DNA from: Sphingobacterium multivorum
GTDB taxonomy: Bacteria; Bacteroidota; Bacteroidia; Sphingobacteriales; Sphingobacteriaceae
Direction of reading: 5' to 3'
DNA: 64,000 nucleotides
NCBI RefSeq assembly: GCF_900457465.1
Contig: NZ_UAUU01000011.1
Coordinates: 62,001 to 126,000, forward strand
The stretch's first letter is position 1. Each line of letters begins with the position of its first letter. Shown here piece after piece: positions 16,428-25,588 of the stretch. The position numbers and the translations under genes are program-made. Under the pieces are notes generated by a model. The model was not told the DNA's origin, ran no database searches, and worked only from the letters and a program-made list of their open reading frames with translations.

Positions 16428-17894
16428 ATGATCGGAAAACAGACGTTAATTTCAATACTAGGAGGGGTATGCTATGTACTACCACTCATGGCCCAAGAAA
16501 GCGCTGTAGAAGGTATGAAAGAAGCTGCCCATACCTTCTTTCAAAAAAGCATCGAAAAAGAAAAACAAGACATTTACCAGTACCTGGACAGTATAAAATC
16601 TTCCGGAAGTAACCGACAGCATGATGCTGAAATTACAGATGAAGATATACAGCTTGTACGGAAATTAAAGGCAATAGAACGTGAGGTTCCATTAGACTAC
16701 TCACCACGAGTGAAAGATCTGATTGCCAAATACACGTCGGATAATTATAATCCCTATATGTGTAGGATGATGGGACTAGGACAATACTATTTCCCATTGT
16801 TTGATAAAATCATGGATGAAGTAGGAGTGCCGCGGGAACTCAAATATCTAAGTGTAGTCGAATCATCATTAAATCCACGTGATATCTCTAGTGCCGGAGC
16901 AACAGGCTTATGGCAATTGATGTATTATGAAGCCAAAACTTATCATCTTACGGTGGACAGTTATACCGACCAACGTATGGATCCGATCGCTTCGAGCTAT
17001 GCTATTGCAAAAATCCTAAAAGAAGCTTATGATGAATATGGCGATTGGTTGTTAGCGATAGCATCCTATAATGGCGGTAAAGGAGCGGTTAGCCGTGCGA
17101 TCCAACGTTCGGGAAAGGAGAATGCTACTTTTTGGGATATCGCTCCATATCTAACGCAACAGACCCAAAACTATATCCCTAAGTTCATCGCAATGACCTA
17201 TGCGATGAAATATGCGGACGAAAATGATATCAATGCTGCGGATACCGAACTTTCACTGAGAACTCAAGCATTAGATATCAATAAGCGTATTTCATTGAAC
17301 CAAATAGCGGATGCTTTACAGGTGTCAAAAGAGACATTACGTGCATTGAATCCTAGTTTTAAAAAAAATGTATTAAATGGCACTGAAGAGTCCCCATTGC
17401 GATTAGTTTTACCTGTATTGGATAAAAAGATTGCCGCAGAGGAATTGTATGCAGCGCTCAATACGCCAATATCTTCGGTAAATCCTAGTCAGACAGAAAA
17501 TCCAAGCGAGCCTTTACAGAATGGGAAATATAAAGTGAAAGTTGGTGAGACATTCGCTTCCATTGCTGACAAGTTTGAAGTAACCGTACAGGATATAAAA
17601 TCTTGGAATAACCTGCGTGGAAATCAGATTGTCCCTGGACAAAACTTACTGATAAAAAAGGAGGATGATTTCGTCAATGCGAAATTAGCTCGTAACACAG
17701 AAAGGTCTTCAAAGAAAAACCAACAACGTGCCGCTAGCGCCACGCGTACAGCTTACTATGTCGTTAAGAAAGGTGATACATTATCTGAGATCGCAGATAA
17801 AAATGGCACATCAGTCGGTCGACTTAAAAGTGAAAATGATTTAAATGGAAGCCGGATAAAACCGGGGATGAAATTGAAAGTCTCAAAAAAATAA
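16428..17894 (+). CDS. LysM-containing membrane-bound lytic murein transglycosylase (MltD-like)
   Basis: 488 residues. A signal peptide (about 1-22) precedes a goose-lysozyme-like SLT domain (about 110-260) with the catalytic Glu in LKYLSVVESSLNPRDISSAG, the motif ATGLWQLMYYEAK and SYNGGKGAV. Two LysM modules follow (about 365-412, YKVKVGETFASIADKFEVTV; about 442-486, YYVVKKGDTLSEIADKNGTS). Such enzymes cleave glycan strands to form 1,6-anhydro-MurNAc ends; LysM anchors them to peptidoglycan. An upstream region rich in charged residues separates signal and catalytic domain. Monocistronic. Confidence 0.93.
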   Translation: MIGKQTLISILGGVCYVLPLMAQESAVEGMKEAAHTFFQKSIEKEKQDIYQYLDSIKSSGSNRQHDAEITDEDIQLVRKLKAIEREVPLDYSPRVKDLIAKYTSDNYNPYMCRMMGLGQYYFPLFDKIMDEVGVPRELKYLSVVESSLNPRDISSAGATGLWQLMYYEAKTYHLTVDSYTDQRMDPIASSYAIAKILKEAYDEYGDWLLAIASYNGGKGAVSRAIQRSGKENATFWDIAPYLTQQTQNYIPKFIAMTYAMKYADENDINAADTELSLRTQALDINKRISLNQIADALQVSKETLRALNPSFKKNVLNGTEESPLRLVLPVLDKKIAAEELYAALNTPISSVNPSQTENPSEPLQNGKYKVKVGETFASIADKFEVTVQDIKSWNNLRGNQIVPGQNLLIKKEDDFVNAKLARNTERSSKKNQQRAASATRTAYYVVKKGDTLSEIADKNGTSVGRLKSENDLNGSRIKPGMKLKVSKK

Positions 17895-17920
17895 CAGCAT
17901 GGTTTAAATTAACCATGCTG
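17895..17920 (-). terminator. Terminator between convergent genes
   Basis: A perfect 10-bp stem CAGCATGGTT / AACCATGCTG. On the reverse strand it is followed by TTATTTTTTT, so it serves the phosphoribosyltransferase gene, and it overlaps the last codons of that gene. Confidence 0.75.
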
Positions 17921-18416
17921 CATCTTCTTCTTTGTCAAATTCTTCAAGAGTAACGGTAACATGTTCTCTTAATATCGTTGAAAGCTTCGTACCATAGTAG
18001 TCACTAAATATAGGGAACTTATGGTGGCTTCTATCAATTAATACAGCCGTTCTCATTTTCTTCAATGGAACGTTTAAGAATACACCCAGTCCATAGGCTA
18101 AGGCTCTACCACTATTCAGTACATCATCGACTAAGATGATGGTCTTATCTTTTGCAATATCAACAGGTATGTCTGTGCTTGCACTCAACGATCTACTCGT
18201 TTTCTTCATAGTAACTTTAATCAGCAGGATTTCCTTCGTTGAAATCTCCTGTAAAATCGCCTGAAGGCGTTGTGCAAATACATAACCCCGGTCAGCAATT
18301 CCTACCAATACAAGTGTTTCATCTTCAAAATTGTCTTCCAAAATTTGATAGGCAATCCGAATAGATTTTTGTTTTATTTGTTCTTTATTTAAGATGAGCG
18401 TTTTCTTTGAAGACAT
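17904..18416 (-). CDS. PyrR-like phosphoribosyltransferase family protein
   Basis: 170 residues of type I phosphoribosyltransferase fold. The PRPP-binding motif is TIILVDDVLNSGRAL (about 101-115), with the flexible loop region before it (MKKTSRSLSASTDIP) and the VLIDRSHHKFPI hood as in PyrR and related proteins. It could be a uracil phosphoribosyltransferase/PyrR homologue or a related enzyme of purine/pyrimidine salvage. No pyr genes or pyr attenuator flank it, so a regulatory PyrR role is not supported here. Confidence 0.85.
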   Translation of the reverse strand: MSSKKTLILNKEQIKQKSIRIAYQILEDNFEDETLVLVGIADRGYVFAQRLQAILQEISTKEILLIKVTMKKTSRSLSASTDIPVDIAKDKTIILVDDVLNSGRALAYGLGVFLNVPLKKMRTAVLIDRSHHKFPIFSDYYGTKLSTILREHVTVTLEEFDKEEDAAWLI

Positions 18417-18467
18417 AATAGTATTCCAATGATTATGGGGTAAAAATAGGATATTATATTGTATAAA

Positions 18468-18502
18468 AAAAGTCCAAAACGAGTTAAACGCTTTGGACTT
18501 TT
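18468..18502 (-). terminator. Terminator of the NlpC/P60 gene
   Basis: AAAAGTCCAAA and TTTGGACTTTT form the stem; on the reverse strand it continues into a T-rich tract. Confidence 0.75.
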
Positions 18503-18521
18503 CGAGACTGAATCAATCTTA

Positions 18522-19103
18522 TTAATTCAATTTATTATCTTTTTCCGCTTTTAATATTTCTGCTGTAAGCGATCTATTATCTTCTGGTAAACGACCACCA
18601 TTGTAATAATAACGTCGCCAGTATGGCTCATCTAAATTGCTAATCATAACTCCTTTACTGGACGAGGCATGTGCAAACTTATTATCGCCGATATAAACAC
18701 CTACATGGGTAATACTTTTACTTCTAATTTTGAAGAATACCAAATCACCTGCTTTTAGCTCATTTTTTTCGACAGTTTTGACTTGAGAATATTGATTTCT
18801 GCTATTATATCCTAACGAAGTGTTAAATACTTTGTCGTATAATTCATAAGAAAATTTAGAACAATCAATGCCTCTTTTTGAATCTCCTCCTAAGCGGTAT
18901 GGAGTTCCCAACCATTCGTAAACAAATTGATAAAGTTTGGTATTTGTTGTTGCTGAGACTGCAACTCCCATGATTTGTGAAAAGTATTCTTTCGCTAGAT
19001 TATCAGGATCTGATTCTGGTTTGGAGTTTCTGTTGGTTTGTGCCTGCGACACTAGACATAAGCCGATAAATAGCATTGACGCTATAAATTTCTTTGTTTT
19101 CAT
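18522..19103 (-). CDS. Secreted NlpC/P60 (C40) peptidase
   Basis: 193 residues with a signal peptide (MKTKKFIASMLFIGLCLVSQ, ending AQT). The C40 domain spans about 60-165: catalytic Cys in GGDSKRGIDCSKFSYEL, His in SITHVGVYIGDNKFAHAS and the downstream polar residue. These enzymes cut D-Glu-meso-diaminopimelate bonds in peptidoglycan stem peptides. The short pre-domain (30-60) has no recognisable SH3 module. The 357 bases upstream (to 19460) hold the thr operon promoter and otherwise nothing I recognise. Confidence 0.92.
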   Translation of the reverse strand: MKTKKFIASMLFIGLCLVSQAQTNRNSKPESDPDNLAKEYFSQIMGVAVSATTNTKLYQFVYEWLGTPYRLGGDSKRGIDCSKFSYELYDKVFNTSLGYNSRNQYSQVKTVEKNELKAGDLVFFKIRSKSITHVGVYIGDNKFAHASSSKGVMISNLDEPYWRRYYYNGGRLPEDNRSLTAEILKAEKDNKLN

Positions 19104-19408
19104 TAAATCGCTTTTTTGTACAACATTTAACTTTTAAAAATTTAACACTGTCATCTATTTTGGACAGCACTGTTGCGAATATAATACAATATCAGTTTAG
19201 GGTCAAATTTATTTTAAGGTATTTAACGAAATTTTAACAATTTTAACATCTTCATAACGCCCATTTGGGCATATTGTACTTTAATAATTCTGTCAACGAT
19301 CAACGACAGTGCCTCGACTACCTGTTCGAGTAAAAAACGCTCCCCTAATGTCAGAATGCCACTTGATTATATGTCTCATTGTGAATCTTAAAAAAAATAT
19401 TAATTTTC

Positions 19409-19441
19409 TTTGGTAAAGTGATAATATTTGTTCTATATTTA
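19409..19441 (+). promoter_or_regulatory. Candidate promoter of the thr operon
   Basis: TTTG at 19409-19412 and TATATTTA at 19434-19441 (7 of 8 to TAnnTTTG) with a 21-base spacer, 19 bases before the leader-peptide ATG. Confidence 0.5.
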
Positions 19442-19460
19442 CAAAACATAAGCAAAAGCA

Positions 19461-19526
19461 ATGAACACAAATACAATTATTACATCGATTATTATTACCA
19501 CCGGGATAAAACTCAGGAGGAAGTAG
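19461..19526 (+). CDS. thrL: thr operon leader peptide (Thr/Ile-rich)
   Basis: A 21-codon open frame beginning MNTNTIITSIIITTG and ending in a basic IKLRRK, with 5 Thr and 6 Ile codons, most of them clustered between codons 3 and 14. It ends 32 bases before a strong hairpin-plus-T-tract and 113 bases before thrA. This is the design of a transcription-attenuation leader: scarcity of charged Thr-tRNA or Ile-tRNA stalls the ribosome in the cluster and disfavours the terminator. Peptide content and context closely resemble the role of E. coli thrL, though the sequence is different. It is too short for most gene finders. Confidence 0.85.
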   Translation: MNTNTIITSIIITTGIKLRRK

Positions 19527-19558
19527 TTTCGTTGTATATAATTGTAGACACAATATTT

Positions 19559-19598
19559 AGAAGCGCTTTCCTCGACAAAGGAAAGCGCTTCTTTTTTT
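19559..19598 (+). terminator. thr operon attenuator (terminator hairpin)
   Basis: A perfect 13-bp stem AGAAGCGCTTTCC / GGAAAGCGCTTCT, loop TCGACAAA, then TTTTTT. It lies between the leader peptide and thrA, the position of an attenuator. The competing antiterminator could not be resolved with confidence by eye. Confidence 0.85.
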
Positions 19599-19639
19599 AG
19601 CATAAAAATCATCAATCTAAACAAACAGTATAAAACAGT

Positions 19640-22087
19640 ATGAAAGTTTTAAAATTTGGAGGCACATCGGTCGGGACGGTAGAAAGTCTAAAGGCGGTCT
19701 TAAGCATTGTAAAAAAATCTTACGATGCAAAGGAAAAACCATTGGTTGTGTTGTCAGCTATGTCAGGTGTAACAAACTTACTTACCCAACTGGCGGAGGA
19801 CGCTGCCGAAGGAAAGTCCTTTTCGGATGGTCTAAAGTCCTTGGAAGATAAGCATTTTACGGTTGTCAAAGAGCTCTTGGCTGTGAAATATCAAAATCCT
19901 GTATTTACAAAGCTAAAGTTGTTTTTTAATGAGATAGAAGATCTCCTGCAAGGAATTTCTGCACTAAAGGAGCTGAGTAATCAAAGTAAAGATTTGATCC
20001 TTAGCTACGGTGAGCGTTGCTCAAATTATATGGTATCTAAGGTGATGGAACAATATATTCCCGAGTCTCTATTTGTAGATGCATCCCATTATGTGAAAAC
20101 TGATTCAAATTTTGGTAATGCACATTTAAATGAAATGCTAACGGAGCAATTGGTGAAATCATTGTATATCACGCATGGTGATAAACTACTGTTTGTCACC
20201 GGTTTTATCGGAAGTAATGAAAATGGACGTATTACCACCTTGGGAAGAGGTGGATCAGATTATACCGCAGCGATCTTCGGGTCGATACTGGACGCAACAG
20301 CCATTGAAATTTGGACAGATGTGAATGGGATGTTAACTGCCGATCCACGTATTGTGAAGAAAGCGTTTTCCTTGCCTGTATTATCATACACAGAGGCAAT
20401 GGAGTTATCTTACTTCGGTGCTAAGGTGATTTATCCTCCAACGATGATTCCGGCTTTCTTAAAGAAAATACCGATAGTTATTCGAAATACTTTTGAGCCT
20501 GATTTTTCAGGGACAGTGATTCAGTTTGATAGTGGAAAAACTGCGCTGCCAATCAAGGGGATTTCTTCGATCTCGGATATTTCTGTCATCAACCTGAGTG
20601 GATCAGGGATGATCGGTAAATCGGGTTTTAGCGGGCGGCTTTTTACGCTATTGGCTCGAGAGCAGATCAATGTTGTGCTAATCACGCAATCATCTTCCGA
20701 ACACAGCATCACATTTGCTGTCAATCCATCGGATGCCAAACGCGCTATACAATTGATCGAAGTGGAGTTTGAGCTTGAAATCCAGGCAAATAAACTGGTC
20801 GTTCCTGCGATCGAAGAAAACCTGTCGGTCTTAGCTATCGTTGGTGAAAATATGAAAAAAACTCCCGGCATGGCCGGTCGATTATTTGCAGCATTAGGAC
20901 GCAACGGTATCAACGTCCGTGCTATTGCACAGGGATCATCCGAATACAATATATCTGTAATTATTGGTAAAGAAGATTTAGCGAAGGCACTTAATGCCGT
21001 ACATGATGCGTTTTTTGCAGAGCTAAAGAAAACGCTGCATGTATTTAATATCGGTACCGGTAACATTGGTGCAACTTTATTTAAACAATTGGAAAATCAA
21101 CATGACTTCCTATTGGATAAAAATGATATTGAAATTAAAGTTGTTGGAATTTCCAATAGCCGTAAAATGCTTTTCAATACCGAAGGTGTTGATTTAAATA
21201 ATTGGTCGGATGAACTTGCTAAAAATGGAACTGAATCAGACCTGGCATTGTTTATAGATCGAATGAAAGCGCTGAATTTGCCGAACTGTGTATTTATCGA
21301 TAATACTGCAAGCAAATTACCTGCAACCTACTACGAAGATATCTTTAAATCCAATATTTCAATCGTCACCTGCAATAAAATTGCGAATTCAGGTAAATTC
21401 GAGCAATATAAAACATTACGCGATACTGCTCATCGACACGGTGTAGATTTCTTTTATGAAACAAATGTAGGTGCAGGATTGCCTATCGTCAGGGTGCTCA
21501 AAGACTTGATGCTGAGCGGTGACCGTATTCTGAAGATAGAGGCTATTCTTTCAGGGACAATCTCGTATATTTTCAACAATTTTAAAGCAGATGCTTCTTT
21601 TTATGATATCGTCAAACAGGCTCAGGAGCTGGGATACACCGAGCCAGATCCAAGGGATGATTTAGGTGGTGTAGATTTTATGCGTAAAATGCTCATCCTG
21701 GCGAGAGATGCGGGGTATGCTGTTGAGGCCGAAGATGTAGACCTCGGTGCAATATTACCTCCAGCATGTTTGAAAGCAGATACAGTAGATTCTTTTTATA
21801 CAGAATTGCAACAGGAAAATGAATATTTCGAAGCAATGAAGAAGAAAGCAGCCAATGAAAATAAAGTAATCCGCTACATCGGGAAATTGGAAAATGGAAA
21901 GGTATCCATTGCGATTCAGTTTGTTGATGAAAACCATCCTTTTTATGCTTTATCAGGCAGCGATAACATTATATCGTTTACAACAGAGCGTTATAAAGAA
22001 CGTCCCCTTGTCGTAAAAGGTCCTGGTGCGGGAGCTGAGGTGACAGCTGCCGGTGTATTTGCAGATTTGGTAAATGTCGGAGCATAA
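19640..22087 (+). CDS. thrA: Bifunctional aspartokinase / homoserine dehydrogenase I
   Basis: 815 residues, full length for the fusion. The aspartokinase domain (1-about 290) starts MKVLKFGGTSVG and contains LGRGGSDYTAA and the ADPRIV motif. Two ACT-type regulatory regions follow (about 305-460, e.g. SSEHSITFAV, SSEYNISVII). Homoserine dehydrogenase begins near 470 with the NAD(P)-binding motif NIGTGNIGATLF and has the catalytic region around ILSGTISYIFNNF. It catalyses the first and third steps from aspartate to threonine and methionine. First structural gene of thrABC behind the attenuator. Confidence 0.97.
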   Translation: MKVLKFGGTSVGTVESLKAVLSIVKKSYDAKEKPLVVLSAMSGVTNLLTQLAEDAAEGKSFSDGLKSLEDKHFTVVKELLAVKYQNPVFTKLKLFFNEIEDLLQGISALKELSNQSKDLILSYGERCSNYMVSKVMEQYIPESLFVDASHYVKTDSNFGNAHLNEMLTEQLVKSLYITHGDKLLFVTGFIGSNENGRITTLGRGGSDYTAAIFGSILDATAIEIWTDVNGMLTADPRIVKKAFSLPVLSYTEAMELSYFGAKVIYPPTMIPAFLKKIPIVIRNTFEPDFSGTVIQFDSGKTALPIKGISSISDISVINLSGSGMIGKSGFSGRLFTLLAREQINVVLITQSSSEHSITFAVNPSDAKRAIQLIEVEFELEIQANKLVVPAIEENLSVLAIVGENMKKTPGMAGRLFAALGRNGINVRAIAQGSSEYNISVIIGKEDLAKALNAVHDAFFAELKKTLHVFNIGTGNIGATLFKQLENQHDFLLDKNDIEIKVVGISNSRKMLFNTEGVDLNNWSDELAKNGTESDLALFIDRMKALNLPNCVFIDNTASKLPATYYEDIFKSNISIVTCNKIANSGKFEQYKTLRDTAHRHGVDFFYETNVGAGLPIVRVLKDLMLSGDRILKIEAILSGTISYIFNNFKADASFYDIVKQAQELGYTEPDPRDDLGGVDFMRKMLILARDAGYAVEAEDVDLGAILPPACLKADTVDSFYTELQQENEYFEAMKKKAANENKVIRYIGKLENGKVSIAIQFVDENHPFYALSGSDNIISFTTERYKERPLVVKGPGAGAEVTAAGVFADLVNVGA

Positions 22088-22117
22088 AAACTATTCAAGG
22101 AAAATAAAAATTACGTG

Positions 22118-23113
22118 ATGGCCAATAATTTAAATGTGGAGTATCTGAAAGATAAGGTGATAAATTTAGACAGCATGCTGTCGGAAGTTCGTGTTTTTGC
22201 ACCTGCAACTGTCGCAAATATGATCTGCGGTTTTGATATATTGGGTTTTGCTGTTGAGCAACCCGGTGATGAGGTGGTGATGCGACGTACGCAACAACCT
22301 GGAGTAACGATTCGGGAAATAACTGGTGACGATGGAAGACTGCCGCTCGATCCCGGTAAGAACACCGTATCTGCCTGTGTGCAATATCTATTACAAGCCC
22401 TGAATATCTCATCAAAGGTAGGTGTCGAAATCGAATTGCATAAACATATGCCAATTGGATCTGGGCTAGGTTCCAGCGCAGCAAGCACCGTAGCTGGGCT
22501 TTTTGCCATCAATACCATGCTCGGAAACCCTTTGACAAAAGAAGAATTATTACCATTTTGTGTTGAAGGTGAGCGTTTGGCTTGCGGTACAGGCCACGCC
22601 GATAATGTTGCTCCAGCGCTTTATGGAGGCATCACATTAATCCGGGGAAATGAACCTTTGGATGTTATTTCTATACCTTCCCCAAAAGAACTCGTAGCAG
22701 CAGTGGTTTTTCCACAGGTCGATGTTCCCACACGTGACGCAAGACAACTCATAAAGGATAAAGTGCTGTTGAAAGACGCCGTGACACAATGGGGAAATAT
22801 CGCGGGATTGGTCGCTGCATTGTTCAAAGAAGATTACGATCTCATTGCACGAAGCATGAAAGATATCCTCATTGAACCAACACGTGCAATTTTAATTCCC
22901 CAGTTTTATGAAATGAAGGAGATTGCTTTGAAAAATGGTGCCTTGAGTTTTGGTATTTCTGGCTCAGGCCCCTCTGTCGTTGCAATAACACGGGACGAAA
23001 AAATAGCAAAGGATATCGCCGACAAAATTCAAACTCATCTCAAAGAAAATGAAATTGACAGTTTTGGCTATGTTTCCCGTGTCAATGTCGAAGGACCCAG
23101 GGTTTTAGATTAA
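22118..23113 (+). CDS. thrB: Homoserine kinase
   Basis: 331 residues from the ATG at 22118 (a GTG immediately before it is the alternative). It is a GHMP kinase: N-terminal FAPATVANMICGFDILGFAV, the ATP-binding loop PIGSGLGSSAAS (about 110-121) and the C-terminal GISGSGPSVVAI motif. It phosphorylates homoserine ahead of threonine synthase. It follows thrA by 30 bases in the same operon. Confidence 0.96.
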   Translation: MANNLNVEYLKDKVINLDSMLSEVRVFAPATVANMICGFDILGFAVEQPGDEVVMRRTQQPGVTIREITGDDGRLPLDPGKNTVSACVQYLLQALNISSKVGVEIELHKHMPIGSGLGSSAASTVAGLFAINTMLGNPLTKEELLPFCVEGERLACGTGHADNVAPALYGGITLIRGNEPLDVISIPSPKELVAAVVFPQVDVPTRDARQLIKDKVLLKDAVTQWGNIAGLVAALFKEDYDLIARSMKDILIEPTRAILIPQFYEMKEIALKNGALSFGISGSGPSVVAITRDEKIAKDIADKIQTHLKENEIDSFGYVSRVNVEGPRVLD

Positions 23114-23265
23114 AAATTATTTACGGACAGAAACGAGGTTTATAAATCTCAGGTCAATTGATAATTGGCTCAGAAAAGATAATAAAATGAAATATCCGCA
23201 TTCTAAAGTGAATACGAATCAAAATAACAGGATATTTTATATGGCCTTGACAAAATTATTTACAT

Positions 23266-24573
23266 ATGAAATTTTATAGTACAAATAATAAAACATTAGA
23301 AGTCTCCTTTAAAGATGCGGTCTTCAATTCTCTCCCTGCAGACAAAGGATTGTATATGCCTGAAGAGATTCCACAATTGGACCCGCTATTCATTAAGAAT
23401 ATTCAACAGTATTCCTTGCAGGAGATTGCTTTCGAAGTAGCTTCTACACTATTGGGAAAAGATATTCCCAAAGGCGATTTAAAACAGATTGTGAACGATG
23501 CCATCAATTTTGATGCTCCTGTAAGATTCTTGACCGACAGCACGGCTGTGCTCGAACTATTTCATGGGCCGTCTTATGCTTTTAAAGATTTCGGAGCTCG
23601 GTTTATGAGCAGGGTTATGGGCTATTTTTCAAAGACTGACGATAAATTACTGGACGTGCTTGTTGCGACGTCAGGCGATACAGGAGGAGCTGTTGCATTG
23701 GGCTTTTTGGGCGTAGAAGGAACACGTGTGACGATCTTATATCCTAAAGGTAAAGTCTCGGAAGTTCAGGAACTACAATTGACCACCAATGGACAAAATA
23801 TTCGTGCTATTGAAGTTGAAGGAACTTTTGATGATTGTCAGGCATTAGTAAAGCAAGCTTTTAGTGATGCAGAACTCAATGCTGTATTGCGTTTGACCTC
23901 CGCTAATTCAATCAATATAGCACGGCTGATCCCACAGACATTTTATTATTTTTATGCGTATGCACAATTGAAGTCACAAGGAATCAATGAGGTCGTGTTT
24001 ACAGTGCCGAGTGGTAATTTTGGTAATATCGGGGCTGGTTTATTGTCCTATAAAATGGGACTTCCAGTGAAGCATTTTGTAGCTGCAACAAACGTCAATG
24101 ATACCGTTCCTCGATTCCTTTCTTCCGGCAAATATGAACCATTGCCTTCTGTTCAAACCTTAAGCAATGCCATGGATGTTGGGAATCCCAGCAACTGGGT
24201 GCGTATACAGGATCTTTTTGGCGGAAATGTGGAGGAATTAAAAAATATGCTCTCTTCTTATACATTTACAGATGAAGAAACAAAAGAAGGAATGCAAAAA
24301 TTATATGAAGAATCGAACTATATCGCCTGTCCGCATACAGCAATCGCCTGGCTTGGCGCTCGTGCTTATGCAAAGGAGCATCCAGGTCATTACGCTTCGG
24401 TTTTCTTATCGACAGCACATCCCTGCAAATTCCCCGACGCAATAGCAGCAGATGTATTTGGAAAAATAGTGTTGCCTGCCGGTGCAGAAACATTGCAAGG
24501 AAAAGAAAAATTAGCGGAACTTTTAAAAGTTGATTTCGAAGCCTTCAAAAAATATTTAATCAACCATAACTAA
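23266..24573 (+). CDS. thrC: Threonine synthase
   Basis: 435 residues. The PLP-lysine lies in HGPSYAFKDFGARFM (Lys near 107), the phosphate-binding loop is TSGDTGGAVALG, and VPSGNFGNIGAG and TAHPCKFPDA are further family blocks. It converts O-phosphohomoserine to threonine. It is the last gene of the thr operon, 152 bases after thrB. That spacer has no obvious terminator; a strong terminator follows thrC. Confidence 0.96.
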   Translation: MKFYSTNNKTLEVSFKDAVFNSLPADKGLYMPEEIPQLDPLFIKNIQQYSLQEIAFEVASTLLGKDIPKGDLKQIVNDAINFDAPVRFLTDSTAVLELFHGPSYAFKDFGARFMSRVMGYFSKTDDKLLDVLVATSGDTGGAVALGFLGVEGTRVTILYPKGKVSEVQELQLTTNGQNIRAIEVEGTFDDCQALVKQAFSDAELNAVLRLTSANSINIARLIPQTFYYFYAYAQLKSQGINEVVFTVPSGNFGNIGAGLLSYKMGLPVKHFVAATNVNDTVPRFLSSGKYEPLPSVQTLSNAMDVGNPSNWVRIQDLFGGNVEELKNMLSSYTFTDEETKEGMQKLYEESNYIACPHTAIAWLGARAYAKEHPGHYASVFLSTAHPCKFPDAIAADVFGKIVLPAGAETLQGKEKLAELLKVDFEAFKKYLINHN

Positions 24574-24578
24574 ACGTT

Positions 24579-24606
24579 GAGGGCTCCTTTAGGAGCCCTT
24601 TTTTAT
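24579..24606. terminator. Terminator after thrC, shared with the convergent MACPF gene
   Basis: GGGCTCC-TTTA-GGAGCCC followed by TTTTTT ends the thr operon. It overlaps the last codons of the reverse-strand gene at 24589. Confidence 0.85.
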
Positions 24607-25500
24607 ACCAAGATAAGTATCAATATAATTCTTTAATTCAAGTTTTTTATCCTTATCTAAGATTAAGTCATAGATGGGGATAGGTTGCTCTCGCCCAAAT
24701 CTTATGAAATCTCCATTTTCTTCCGTCAATGAACTTAACCATGCACTGACATCAATGGTATTTTTTATCGGGTGCATATCAAATAATCGGAGATTGGCAC
24801 CTGAAACAAACGCTACAATTTTCCAATCTTTTATGACTTTGTCATCAAGCACAGTTTTTTTGTCCAGGTATTTTATAAGATTTACGGACGCCCCCTTGGT
24901 GCAACTCAAAATGAGATGTGTGCCATACTTTTTTACAATAAGTTCTGGACTGTTGTTCTGAACAAAATTAATGAAGTCTTGATTTTGAAATTTCGGATCT
25001 TTTACTGCAAAGAAAAGCATGCTGTATTGAAATCCTTCAGAATAATAGTTGGTTAGTTGCATTTTCTGGTCCGAGGGAATGCGTGCCAATGCATCTGTTT
25101 CCGTTGTAACGAGTTGCTCCCCGTAATGATCAAATTGTATTCTCAGACTTCTCAATAGTCCCTCCTTATTAATATCTTCGCTAAATGCACCACCACTTGA
25201 AAAGCCCGTTGTTCTAGAAATATAAGAAGACTCCTTTAATTTTTCGGTATCAATGATTTTTGCACGTAGCCCCTTATTGACAAAAAGTAGGTTTTCTTTT
25301 GCATCATATCCATAGCCTACCATAAAATATGGTTCAGCTTTAATTGCTTGGCTGACTTTCATTTCTGTTTTTTCAAATCTAGACAACTCGACAAGCTCAA
25401 GATCTTCCTCATTTTTAATTGTGAGTTCAGAATCTGATTTTTTACACGAAAAAAGCGAACAAATAAATGTTGTGGTTAATAATAAGTGTTTTAAATTCAT
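24589..25500 (-). CDS. MACPF-domain lipoprotein
   Basis: 303 residues from the ATG at 25500, which gives a compact lipoprotein signal (MNLKHLLLTTTFICSLFSCK, lipobox SLFSC); an in-frame ATG at 25530 would add ten residues. The MACPF signature is visible as KKYGTHLILSCTKGASV (Y-G-T-H-hydrophobic) at about 205, preceded by amphipathic helix and strand segments. MACPF proteins form pores or act as adhesive or immune-type effectors; Bacteroidota encode many as surface lipoproteins. No secretion or immunity partner lies next to it. The family call rests on one motif plus size. Confidence 0.7.
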   Translation of the reverse strand: MNLKHLLLTTTFICSLFSCKKSDSELTIKNEEDLELVELSRFEKTEMKVSQAIKAEPYFMVGYGYDAKENLLFVNKGLRAKIIDTEKLKESSYISRTTGFSSGGAFSEDINKEGLLRSLRIQFDHYGEQLVTTETDALARIPSDQKMQLTNYYSEGFQYSMLFFAVKDPKFQNQDFINFVQNNSPELIVKKYGTHLILSCTKGASVNLIKYLDKKTVLDDKVIKDWKIVAFVSGANLRLFDMHPIKNTIDVSAWLSSLTEENGDFIRFGREQPIPIYDLILDKDKKLELKNYIDTYLGIKKGS

Positions 25501-25588
25501 TTTGTAAATATACAAGAATAATTGTTTCATTTATTTTTTGACAAATAAAGAAGCAGGGTTTTACAATTAATACGTTAATTTTGCAACA

